64,000 nucleotides of DNA from positions 115,870,046 to 115,934,045 of the forward strand of contig CM071600.1 in the NCBI GenBank assembly GCA_036435485.1, read 5' to 3'. Under the pieces are notes generated by a model that saw only the letters and a program-made list of their open reading frames with translations, was not told the DNA's origin and ran no database searches. Of the stretch, positions 1 through 9,879 are shown piece after piece. Position 1 is the first letter of the stretch, and the number at the start of each line of letters is the position of its first letter. The stretch is from Saposhnikovia divaricata. Taxonomy: Eukaryota > Streptophyta > Magnoliopsida > Apiales > Apiaceae. The position numbers were made by a program, and so were the translations under genes.

Positions 1-1288
1 CATTATTTCAGATAGGCAAAAGGTATGATGATAAATACTTTGTACTTGTGTATCTTAATTTTTGTTGCCATTCTATTTTTCATGGTATGCTGTCTTATTT
101 TTCAGGGAATTGATCTTGCTTTGGCAGATGTCTGGCCAACTGCTAAGAGGAGGTATTGTTGCAGGCATCTTAGTAGCAACTGTAAGAAACAATTTTCAGG
201 ACCTTTGATGTACGTCTTGTTTTGGAGGGTATGCAATGCAACAAGCCAATTTACCTTTAGAAAGGCCATACAAAGACTAAAGAAAGAGGGAGGTGATAGA
301 GTTATGAACTGGTTTGCAAATCTAGGAGATCCTTCAAATTGGAGTAAGCACAAATTTGATCCAAATTGTGTGCAATGATACAAACACTTCAAATTTTGTA
401 GAGAGTTTCAATTCCACCCTTGGAATTGACAGATGTAGGCCAATTTTTACTTTGCTTGAAGGTACACTTCTGATTTAAGTTCATCTATTTTTTTGTTTTA
501 CATGTTCCACTAAATTAACATCTTATCTAATGCAACTTCTGATTATAGGTATAAGGAGGGTTTGCATGGTGAGGATGGCCACAAGGTATCAAGCTGCACT
601 TAACTGGAAAGAAGATGGTCTTTGTCCCAAGATTGCCAAACTTGTCAAACTCATCAGTAAGGATATTATCAGTTGCAAAGCCTACCTGTCAAAGCTAGGT
701 GAATATGAGATCCATGAAGGTAAATCTCATTTTCCTTTGTCATTGGATAACAAAATCTGTTCTTGTGGGGCATGGCAAATATCTGGAATCCCCTGTAGGC
801 ATGCTATTAGAGCAATGATACATGCAAAAATAGACCCTGAGAAGGTTGTTTGTTCTTGGTATCATGTTAGAACCTATAGACAAACCTATAGCTTCAACAT
901 GAACCCTGTCCCTGATGATGATCAATGGCCAACATATGACAATCTTCTTGTACTTATGCCACCTACAATGAAGAGAGGGGTTGGAAGACCTAGCAGAAAT
1001 AGGAGAAGGGAAGAGGGGGAAGAGCAGAAATCAAAAGGATCCAAGACTGTTAAGTGCACCAAGTGCAATTGTTTTGGACACAATGCAAGGACTTGCAAAG
1101 GTGGGTTAACTGAAAAACAAAAGAAGGAGATGCAGGCAAGTGGTAGGCCTTTGGTAATTAAATATCCCAGGGTAAGGGATCAATCAAATGCAGCTAAAGC
1201 AGCAAAAGCAGCAGCAAAGGCAGCAGGGGCAGCTGGAGGATCTCAAGCATCTGTCAACATTTCACAACCACCTGATTCTCAGTCTTAA
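1..1288 (+). pseudogene. MULE transposase, C-terminal part, frameshifted
   Basis: Exons appear to be ..22, 106-461 and 549-1288, with introns bounded by GT-AG at 23-105 and 462-548. The first exon ends in SDRQK, the region of the second catalytic aspartate in MULE transposases. The next exon carries the CRHL motif. The last has a SWIM zinc finger (CSCG...IPCRH, 753-815), a GVGRPSRNRRR basic stretch, a CCHC zinc knuckle (CTKCNCFGHNARTC, about 1056-1098) and an Ala/Lys-rich tail. Compared with MULE-2 there is one extra base near 364, which puts the end of exon 2 out of frame (early stop at 376-378). The N-terminal half is beyond the window. Family assignment is secure; a functional product is unlikely. 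Confidence 0.85.
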
Positions 1289-1641
1289 CAACAGATTTGA
1301 TCCTCAGATTTCATCTTTTGTTGATATTAGCTTTTATGGGACTAATTATTATATTTTGGACTTCATATGTCTTATGATCTTATTGCTAGGATGTAATTTC
1401 TGGTGTTTTTAATGTATTAGACTGATGCACATGTTAGAAGTGCGGGAAATTTGAATTTCTGGTATTTTTGCTGTATTAGATTGGTGTTTTTAATGTATTA
1501 AACGTTTGATTAACGTTTTGGTTAACAGAAGGGCATTTTTTTTAGAAGCCAAAACCTTGATGGTACCACTCGTAAGTCAAAAATATGCAGTGGTACCATT
1601 CGTAAAAGGCAATACCAAAAGGGTACTATTCATAATATCCC
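1..1641 (+). mobile_element. MULE-1, right part of a Mutator-like DNA transposon
   Basis: The element enters from the left edge, carries a transposase 3' half (1-1288) and ends near 1641. Its end, at about 1530-1641, has the same layout as the right terminal inverted repeat of MULE-2 (11650-11791): repeated GGTACCA-type words separated by runs such as AAGTCAAAAA. Reading inward from the terminus the repeat begins GGGATATTATGAATAGTACC. The left end is outside the window, so the target-site duplication cannot be read. MULE-1 and MULE-2 are diverged members of one family: same gene layout and intron positions, clearly different sequence. Confidence 0.75.
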
Positions 1642-1689
1642 TAAAATTTTTAAATTTATTTGTATTCTCCTTAGTATTCAACTGGTAAC

Positions 1690-2065
1690 CTTTGGGTTTA
1701 ACTTTTCTAATTGACACTGGTTTTGGTCCGACATAGCTGACAATAGTAATCTATCTACAAGGCCCCGTAGCCTATGAGCTCCAGGACCTGGTTTAAGCTT
1801 TTTCGGATTCCCAACCTCGGAGCAAGGAGGATTGCGAGAACACCAACCACCAGGAGTAAAGCCCCCATTTCTTCGACCTAGCAGTTCTCTGTCAATTTTA
1901 TATAAAATAATTAAGGGACGGAAAATGAGGATGTTGCTTTGGTGGAACGTCCCAAGCAATGTAGTTCATGTCAAGGTTGGTTACAGTTGGAACATATTCA
2001 GGAACATTACATATCACAGTCTGAAAGTAACCTTCAGGAGAGGAGACAAAATTTGTGTAATACAT
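1690..2065 (-). pseudogene. Glycosyltransferase family 14 (core-2/I-branching-like) fragment
   Basis: On the minus strand 2065 to about 1925 encodes YYTNFVSSPEGYFQTVICN, then a stretch with AWDVPPKQHPHF. From about 1905 to 1690 the reading continues with KIDRELLGR, FTPGGWC and KPGPGAHRLR. These are hallmark segments of plant GT14 glucuronosyl/GlcNAc-transferase-like proteins, which act in the Golgi. The two parts are in different frames, and the normal stretch between them (the part before the LDKID motif) is missing, with in-frame stops near 1905-1915. The upstream (N-terminal) side is cut at about 2065, where a possible LTR fragment begins. This is a dead gene fragment. Family identity is from pattern memory but rests on several independent motifs. 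Confidence 0.7.
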
Positions 2066-2153
2066 GTTGGATATATAATATGATCCTAGTAAGCCCGCTT
2101 CCCTAACACCTTGAGGTTTTAGGAGAACTGGTAACATAACATGGTATCAGAGC
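2065..2153 (+). mobile_element. Possible small LTR fragment with tRNA-iMet primer site
   Basis: A TGTTGG...AACA stretch of 77 bp (2065-2141) is followed directly by TGGTATCAGAGC (2142-2153), the standard primer-binding site complementary to initiator tRNA-Met. It begins exactly where the GT14 fragment loses its coding homology, which fits an insertion. I see no second LTR downstream, so this is at most a truncated element. Confidence 0.35.
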
Positions 2154-2243
2154 TCTGGTTGTGGGAGGTCCTAGTATTGAAAATCGGTTGATACAAGTGA
2201 TGTTGTTGTCCATGGTGAACAACGTTTACTTAAATTAACCCAG

Positions 2244-4386
2244 CTCGTTTTGACCTCTGATGATGACTTTGAAAAACTTTATACCCTTCAATTTCAAGGT
2301 AATGAGTGGCGAGAACCATCTCTCCTGAACAGGCCTTGGGGTAAGGACACGATTGAAGGTTTCGGTGACATGGTATGCTTTCTTGCTTATGTTCATTCAT
2401 CGTATTCAGTAGTTTACTGCTCATGTATAAATTAATTTTAGATTATAGATGTGTTCATTTGTGCTAAATATGTTTTACAACATCTAGGTGAAAAGTGTTT
2501 TAATAGTTTCTTTTCTCTTGCCCATATTTTGCAGACTTCAAATGCTTTAAGCTCGTTTATACGCTGTCTTAAGCTGGAATCGTGTACCGTTCACTATATG
2601 AATTGTAATAATATGTTTGTCAAAGTATTGTGTATTACTATAAACTACATATTCTTCCCTCTAGAGATATACTAATGTAGTTAGATGTTTTAACTGTCTA
2701 CTAGTTGTCGGGAAGCAGTCCACAAAATTAGCTCTTTCCCTTTTATTCATTTCTAGCACCAGCAGATTGTTTCTGATTCTAAACCAGCCATTCTTTTCAT
2801 GTTGATAGCGTAGAGTATTCAACTGCTCTCAGTAAGCTAGAATTAAGTGATTATGGGTTAAATTATGTGGGATGCTAGTGGCTGTTACTGTTATGATCCT
2901 TTTTCTCGAGGATGGATGAATCTTTCTTTCCCGAGAAGGGTTAAAAGAACCAATTGCTGTAAAGATTGCATGTAGGAAAAAGATTGCTGTAAAAGATTGA
3001 TAGAGATGGTGGTAAGATTGGAAAAAATATAGGGAAAAAAGGAAGAGTGCCGGGATGTACAAGTGCCAATGGCACGGACCTGCAATTTTGTACCTTGAGG
3101 TGTTTATTTTTTGCCATACTTCGAAGGCTGAAATGGGATTAACCCCTATATTTTCAAGATTGTAAGGGTTTATTAGAATTTTGAATAGTTATCGTATATT
3201 AGCTCATGATTCTCTTTCACTGGCACAAGCATAAAAAACAGGGAGTATCATCTTCGAGTTAAAATGTATTAAATTTGAAAAGGCTTAATTGTTCTAAGGT
3301 CTTCTTCCAAACCTATATTTCAGTGATAATGATCATGTATCATTTGAGTTTTTAATTGCATGTCTACGAGTAAATAACTATTATGGCTTGTTTACACTTG
3401 CCTTCTGTATGTTTTTTTTGTTCTCTTATTTTCCTAAAGTTCAGCAGTGCCTCCGAAAACACTCCCTTGACTAAGAATGAATGGCCTGGCATGAGCCAAA
3501 CCTTAATGATTTAGACATGGACTAGCTTTTTGTATAGTTCTGTTTTGTGACAATAAAGAATTTTATCTTCCATAAACTTTCCCCTTCCTTTTTTTTAAAT
3601 AATAGTTCTGTTTTTGTATAGTTCTGTTTTGTATAGTTTTTGTTTCTTCTTCCTTTTATGCCTATAAGATCAACTTATTTCCCTTTTTTTTTATCAGCCT
3701 CACTCGCCTGGGTCATATGCATTACAACTTGTAGAGGTGTTCTCACTGTTTATTGCACGCCCAAATGGCAAGGAGGTGAATTTGTACTGATCTGTTGGTA
3801 TTTATGATGCTGGCTGGTGCAACATTTTCAGTCGTAGTAAGGAGGAGGCATACTTCTTGCCTAGCGGCTGCAACTTGTTACCAATGCAAGGGCCTGATGC
3901 AGCTGTTAGACCAGGGATGTCGTTTGTCATGGCAGTCGATCTCAGTGACGTTGATGGGCATGTTAAAACCAACGGGACCACCATTTCAAGCTATAAAATA
4001 GAAGAACGTCAAAGGCCTTGGTTTGATAGGTGACTTTGTTTAGTGGTTAGGAGTCCTTTGCTCTTCCGGCAATTGTGACAGTCCGTCTTGAATGTCATGG
4101 TAGATCTTTTGATCATGTCAAGATTTACGGGGACATTATTGCTTCCTATGACAAGCTTTCTTACCCAACAAGCTATGACAAACAGTTCTTTCGAAGAGTA
4201 CTGCTTACAAGGAAGGAAGCCAACTCCTTAAAAGTAGAAGAGAACTTCATACTTTTAAGAAATCTGGTGGCGGTGCCCTTGACTTACTCCTTGCTTGCTG
4301 AATTTCCCATCACAAGTGATGTTCTTGAAATTTGTATAGATGTCGACTGGAAAGGCCTTCCATATGATTGGGATGAATATTTATAG
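2244..4386 (+). pseudogene. Unnamed spliced pseudogene (beta-sandwich-like, possibly DUF6598-type)
   Basis: An exon-like segment around 2244-2370 (contains FEKLYTLQFQGNEWREPSLL) ends at a GT donor (ATG|GTATGC). A second exon opens after a polypyrimidine-AG acceptor at about 3697 and reads SYALQLVEVFSLFIARPNGK. It has an in-frame TGA at about 3788, continues through NIFSRSKEEAYFLPSGCNLL and stops at about 4030. A one-base shift then gives 4075-4386, with YGDIIASYDKL and a final acidic stretch to a TAA at 4384-4386. The layout (YGxV or YGDI strands, FSRSK, a GPxxAV turn) reminds me of plant DUF6598 proteins, but this is weak. One stop plus one frameshift make it a pseudogene. The 1.3-kb space between exons holds no recognisable gene. 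Confidence 0.45.
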
Positions 4387-5454
4387 CCATAAATTTTTCC
4401 TTCCATCTATAATCTATTATACTCTATAGCATGGTTCTAAAAAAAAATTACTGAATAGGCTGAGTATTCGTCTGACTACTCGTTTATAGACTGATCCGAG
4501 TCGTATCGATTTGGATCAAAATTCGATTTTGACATCGATATTTAGTCAAATTCTGAGTATTCAAAATTAAATCTAATTTTGAATCATCACTTTAAGTAAT
4601 GTTGCAAAATGCATGTATTTTGATCATCATAATTTGTTTTTAGTAATATCTTTTCAATATTTCTTGTTAGGATTTCTTTTGCAATCTCTATGTTTGTTAT
4701 ATTTAAGAACCTAATGATATGTACCTTGTGTTAAATTGCAGAATATTTGGTAAAGAAAATAAAATATTATATCTAGTGAAGGCAAATACAAACCTGGCAG
4801 TTTGTACTCGTCCAAAATCTGCTTAAAAATTTTAACATGATTTTTGCGAGAATATAAAAGGTCAAATAGGCAAGTGCCTTAAAAGTTGGTGGAAAATATA
4901 CTTATCATAAAGTTGATAATAACAAATATGTTTTCAAGTTTTAGAAACTAAAAGCTGATTTTTCATAAATCAGATTATAACACAAATTCTTATAAAAATA
5001 AATAAAAAAATGCTTTATGATTTAATTTATTAAAAATTAAGTATTTAATTAGTTATATGGTAGTGAACCAAACATTAAAATTTTATTTTTTTGTAACTAC
5101 GAGTTGTAATTAAACCTCATGAAAATCAAAGTTTCTACTTCAAAACTAATAAAATACAAGAGATAGTCACGCTTCTTTTTTTTTTTTTGACTATGAGATA
5201 GTCACGCTTACGTACACTGTACGCATATAAATAGCTCACGCATCCAAAGAAGAAAGCAAGTCCGGGATATAAATCTTAGCAAAAAAAGAAGAAAAGGTTA
5301 GGGAAAAAAAGTTTTAAAAATTACTAGAACTACATGATAAGCAAAACCAAACACATAAATGTGAACATCGAGAGCACATACTCTTTGACCTGACGAGACG
5401 GCCTGCTAAGAAAGCAAACACCCGCAGAGGCCCAAAACAAAAGAAAGAAATGAA
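4387..5454. other. AT-rich intergenic stretch with a poly-T insertion
   Basis: No gene is seen. At 5160-5209 a 15-bp direct repeat (GAGATAGTCACGCTT, at 5160-5174 and 5195-5209) flanks about 20 bp consisting mostly of a T tract. On the minus strand this looks like a target-site duplication around little more than a poly-A tail. Confidence 0.5.
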
Positions 5455-5673
5455 AGCATCTATAATACATAATATATAAGTCATACTAAAAGTACATGGG
5501 ACAAATGTTTTTTATGGATTTGCAATCTTGCTAAGACATAACAAAAGTTACTTTCGAAACAAAACAGTCTTATTAGAAATGGGGAACACCCTCTATAATA
5601 GTTTTTAGAATAAGTGATCAACTGTAACACAACTTACTCCAATCCAACAACCTTCAGTTTCCTCAGATATTAT

Positions 5674-6822
5674 TTACTCAGCAGTCCGTTGAAGGGGCCA
5701 AGTAACAACAGCACTGTCCAAAATTGTTCCATCTCTAGCTTCTGGTTTGTATCCGAATAAGACAGAGCACATACCACGTCTTTTGTGAATTACGTAATCA
5801 CCGACTTGAATCAAAGCAACATCATGTGCATATTTGGATACAGGCCTTTCAATCCTAAGTCCTCCTAATTTTTGCCATTCTTTTTCCCCTGCATGATTCC
5901 TATTACATTTAATCGACAGAAATTTTGCAAGTTCTTCTACTTTCATATGATTCAAAATCCACATATGAGCAGCACCAATACGGATGGGCAATTCCAGACC
6001 TAAACAAGAATGGTCACCTATTTTTAGAACCGAGTAATTTTTCCTAATCCCTGGAAGAGGAATCTTGTAAAACTTCTCTTCGACTATATCCATAGAAAGT
6101 ATGTACTCATAAGACAAAACATCCCAGTAAATATATCTATCGTTGACAGAGATAGGATCATCCCAGTAATATTTCCTCTGTCCAACATATGAAGGTCCAT
6201 CAATTTTCCTCCACTCTGATCTCTCAAGGAACAATGACTCACTTTGTAGTTCAAATATCTCACACTCAACTGCTGGATTACCCACAAATACATGAACTAT
6301 CTTATATAATCCTCTGAATCTATCATACACAATAGCTAATCCACACTTACACTTTGAGTGTCCTCCACAGTGCTCAGATAGAGAAAGAGTTCTCCCAACC
6401 TTGCTTGTACGATTATAAACATAGAGAGCTCCATTCTTGTTTGGTTCTGTCATTAACAATAATTCTTTACATAAAGACCTTACACGTCCACCCCAAGGTA
6501 ATGGTATAAATTTTTTTTGCTCATTTAATTTGCCATTTTTTTCACTTATCTCCCTGAAATGAATTTCATAATAAAATTCCCTTAACGATGGCTGTTGGAT
6601 GACATAAAAAGCTACTACAGACAAGAGTTCCTTAGTGATTATTTTGAACCACCTTTTGCACACATACTTAACTGTGTACCGTAGTGATTCGGTTGGAATC
6701 AATTGCAGAATGTTAGAAAGAACATCATCGGGAAGTTTCACAGTGTTGTCAACACCATTGTCCTCCATCACTGAATATTGTTGCTTGATTTTTTCTTTAA
6801 CCCTTGCTCTCTTTGAGTGCAT
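5674..6822 (-). CDS. F-box family protein, copy A (382 aa)
   Basis: Likely substrate receptor of an SCF (SKP1-cullin-F-box) ubiquitin ligase. An F-box lies near residues 29-75 (LPDDVLSNILQLIPTESLR, then VKYVCKRWF). It is followed by a long region typical of plant F-box-associated domains, with recurring W and Y residues and a DISV.DRYIYWD segment around residue 230. Basic residues dominate the first 15 positions. The ATG at 6822 is chosen because it sits 3 nt after a strong splice acceptor (TTTTTTGATTTCAG, ending at 6826) and its context is conserved in copy B. The frame is uninterrupted to TAA at 5674. Copy A is about 24 residues longer than copy B, partly through an extra segment near residue 300 before the shared EWQKL. 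The target is unknown. Confidence 0.85.
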   Translation of the reverse strand: MHSKRARVKEKIKQQYSVMEDNGVDNTVKLPDDVLSNILQLIPTESLRYTVKYVCKRWFKIITKELLSVVAFYVIQQPSLREFYYEIHFREISEKNGKLNEQKKFIPLPWGGRVRSLCKELLLMTEPNKNGALYVYNRTSKVGRTLSLSEHCGGHSKCKCGLAIVYDRFRGLYKIVHVFVGNPAVECEIFELQSESLFLERSEWRKIDGPSYVGQRKYYWDDPISVNDRYIYWDVLSYEYILSMDIVEEKFYKIPLPGIRKNYSVLKIGDHSCLGLELPIRIGAAHMWILNHMKVEELAKFLSIKCNRNHAGEKEWQKLGGLRIERPVSKYAHDVALIQVGDYVIHKRRGMCSVLFGYKPEARDGTILDSAVVTWPLQRTAE

Positions 6823-7439
6823 TTCCTGAAATCAAAAAAGAGAAATGTTACCAAAGGAAACACATACTTGTATGTCATACGCTATCAACATGTCTTTCAT
6901 TTAATCTATAAATAAATTTCGGAGAATGAGGTTGTTTCAATGGCATGTGCACAGAGATTACCACTTTCTGTACAGACTACCGCTTTTTGCAGTTCTGTAA
7001 ATAACAATGTTCTCTCCCATACACTATGTAAATTTAATATAAAACCTATACTATGGTTAACTCTTGCTGTAAAGTTATTTCAAGTGATGCTTCGAAGCAC
7101 CAATATTTCATTTCTTCTTGATTCATTACTAATAAAAAAAATATGTTCTCTCCAATATTCCATTTTACTACAATAAAGAACAATCAACAATACTATGTTT
7201 AAAATAAAAACATTATAAAGTATGGAGTTAGTGTGTGGTTTGAATTCCTCATGTATACATATTATTACATGATAAATGTTATAGAATGTTAAACATATAA
7301 TAGCAAGGGCATAGACATTACATAATAAACACATGGAAAAATTAAAAACTTGTTAGCCAAACCAAAAACAATTAACTTACTAATAATTGCACATATACAG
7401 ATACATGTATGTGCACGCACACACAACATAACACTGCAA

Positions 7440-8431
7440 GGATCCTCACCCATCAACGGTCTTTAATTCGTTAATTTGATTGATGGAGTTTATTCCTATG
7501 CAAAAATAATAACTGCTTTACATTTTTTTATGCAGTAGTACGAATCAAATTAGTTTATTCGTCCAACGAAAAATTGATGGACTTTTATCAATGCAACAGA
7601 TGTTTTTTGATCCATCAATCAAATTGATGGTCATCAATCCATCAACAACTCCATCAAAAATGATGGAGTAGCTAACGGATTCACAGTGTTCAATTTTACT
7701 GATGAATCAATAAAAGAACCGCTGCATTACTAAACTCCGTCACATTTTCTAGCATTGGTGCATATGCTCTGCATAATTACCTAATATATGACAATCACAT
7801 GAACTATTACTAGCTAGTAATAATTAGGACAGAAAAAGCTGAAATAAAACCGATACCGATAAAGCCCAAACCGAAAAATTAAAAACCGAACCCTTTCAAA
7901 GGGCTTGGTTCGAGTTATAGGTTCCAACCGAACGAAACAGGTTATCAAAATAGATATATAATTTAAATAGCTTATATACATTTTACAATAAACAAATACA
8001 AATATATGCATATTTTGTAAATATAAGTAATTACAACTAATTGCAATTTTCTGCTTTCTGGTTTATTAATAATGTATGTTCATTATTTATAGATGAGCTG
8101 AAAGTTGTTGGAATTTCATTTGAGCACCTCGACATCTATGAGACTATGATGATGACAAGAGGAGAGAGGTAATCTTTCTGTAAATTTTTAAATTAAAGAC
8201 ACTTACAAGTTATAATACAAACTTGATGTTGATTGTTTTTATCGAAAATATTATCAAAATCTCTGTTGACTCTTTCCTTTGTAACTATAGAATGCAAAAG
8301 CCATAAATAGGATGCATGCAACTGGCCAGATTGCCACACTTCATACTTTTGGAAAGGGACCTTCATAGGGATCATGTGCATGTATATATATCCATGCTAA
8401 TTATTTGAGGAGTGATGGTTAAAATATATTG
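7440..8431. other. Copy A-specific unexplained DNA left of MULE-2
   Basis: This stretch is absent from copy B. It contains short inverted words around CATCAATTTGATGG (7450-7690) and, at about 8093-8170, an exon-like segment between an AG acceptor and a GT donor whose frame reads LKVVGISFEHLDIYETMM. I do not recognise the source protein. The block might be part of a larger insertion into which MULE-2 later jumped. Confidence 0.3.
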
Positions 8432-9105
8432 GGAAATTCTCAATGGTAACACTGTACTTTTGGCTTTTGCCAGTGGTAACATTACGTCTTTGACTTCTCT
8501 TAACGGTACCCTTAACTAATTGACTTCCTTCATTAAGTACCACTCTGTTACTAATAGATTTTAGAAACGTTAATTATAGTTTTAATAACATAATTTACTA
8601 TTAAAAGTAAATTAAAAATATTTTAAAGTAAAACCATGTATCAAAAAGACATAACTCCACTATCTTGTCTCATAAACCCAAAAGTCATTATTGCGTCTTT
8701 CAATTAGGGCTTAGTCGAATTGGGGATTGGGGCTTTGGCGATCGATATCCTCCATCGTTGATCATAACTTATTCTATTCGATCTTCAAGCGTTTGACAGG
8801 TATGTTCAATTTCAATATCCTCCTTGTCTTGTAATCGTGATATGTGTGTTTATTCGTTATGTTAATTTTTGTTTTGTAAGTATTCATGATATATATGTAT
8901 GCGGTTGATGTATATATATGCGGTAGTGTTTGTGTTGACATATATGTATGTTTTTGTGAGCTTAGTGTTCTGTTTTTGTGAGTTTATTGTTCCCTTTTGT
9001 ATTTGCAGAATGGATGATAGTAATAAAATCTTGAAATTTAATTGGAGGGATAAGATTGTTGAGGTCAAGGTAGATATTGATAAGTGTACGCTGTTAGACA
9101 TTGTA

Positions 9106-9399
9106 CTCCCTCCGTCCCCTCAAGTTCTTTACGCTGGACACGGAGACCTGGACACGGAGACCAAGGATAGTGGGTGTAATATTGTTAAAATAAATGTAGT
9201 TGGTGTAATAGTGATTTTATTGTTAAAATAAGTGAAGTAGTGAGTGTAATAGTGTAAAGTGTTGGAAAAAAGGAGTGAAGTAATGGATGTAATAATGTAT
9301 TTTATTGTTAAAAGTTATTATTCTTAGTAATGTAAAGAATTGGTGGGACGTCCCAAAAAAGAAAGTGTAAAGAAATGAGAGGGACAGAGGGAGAGGGAG
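9106..9399. mobile_element. Stowaway-type MITE-1 inside the MULE-2 gene
   Basis: It starts CTCCCTCCGTCCCCT and ends with the inverted form (a GGGACAGAGGGAGAGGGAG variant), flanked by TA (9104-9105 and 9400-9401), the duplication typical of Tc1/mariner-derived Stowaway elements. The interior has GTGTAAAG and AAAATAA words also found, inverted, in MITE-2. Collapsing the element to a single TA gives continuous reading across the site, which confirms insertion into coding sequence. Confidence 0.88.
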
Positions 9400-9595
9400 T
9401 AGTAAATTACGAAGATTTTGCTAAGAAGAATGGTATAAGGTTGGATTATCCTTATCCTACATTTTATTATGTGTTTGAGATGAAACATCACTCTTTAACT
9501 GTCGACAAGGATCTAATGTTAATGTTCCAAAGGTTATCTGCAAAGGCTACTATTGATATATGGGTTGGGAAAACTTTAAAACAAACTACATTGTA

Positions 9596-9879
9596 CTCCC
9601 TCCGTCCCAATGGATTCTTTACAGTTACTAATTTGGGACGTCCCACTGGATTCTTTACATTACCCAAAATAGTAACTTTCAACAATAAAATATATTATTA
9701 CATCCACTACTTCACTCCACTTTTTCAACACTTTACACTATTACACCCACTACTTCATTTATTTTAACAATAAAATCACTATTACACCCACTACTTCATT
9801 TATTTTAACAATATTACATCCACTATCCTTGGTCTCCGTGCCCAGCCCCCATGTAAAGAATCCAGCGGGACGGAGGGAG
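9596..9879. mobile_element. Stowaway-type MITE-2, same family, opposite orientation
   Basis: The ends are CTCCCTCCGTCCCA and TGGGACGGAGGGAG-like, flanked by TA (9594-9595 and 9880-9881). The interior matches MITE-1 in reverse complement (ACACCCACTACTTCATTTATT, CTTGGTCTCCGTG), so the two are family members inserted head to head about 190 bp apart in the same gene. Confidence 0.88.

Noticed and set aside
2142..2153. TGGTATCAGAGC as evidence of a tRNA gene
   Set aside because: It is only the complement of the tRNA-iMet 3' end (a primer-binding site); the same word occurs at 34444, 39520 and, inverted, 52548-52559, each next to an LTR.
8093..8170. Named gene exon (LKVVGISFEHLDIYETMM)
   Set aside because: It looks like an exon between AG and GT, but I could not attach it to any family, so it is only mentioned in the block description.
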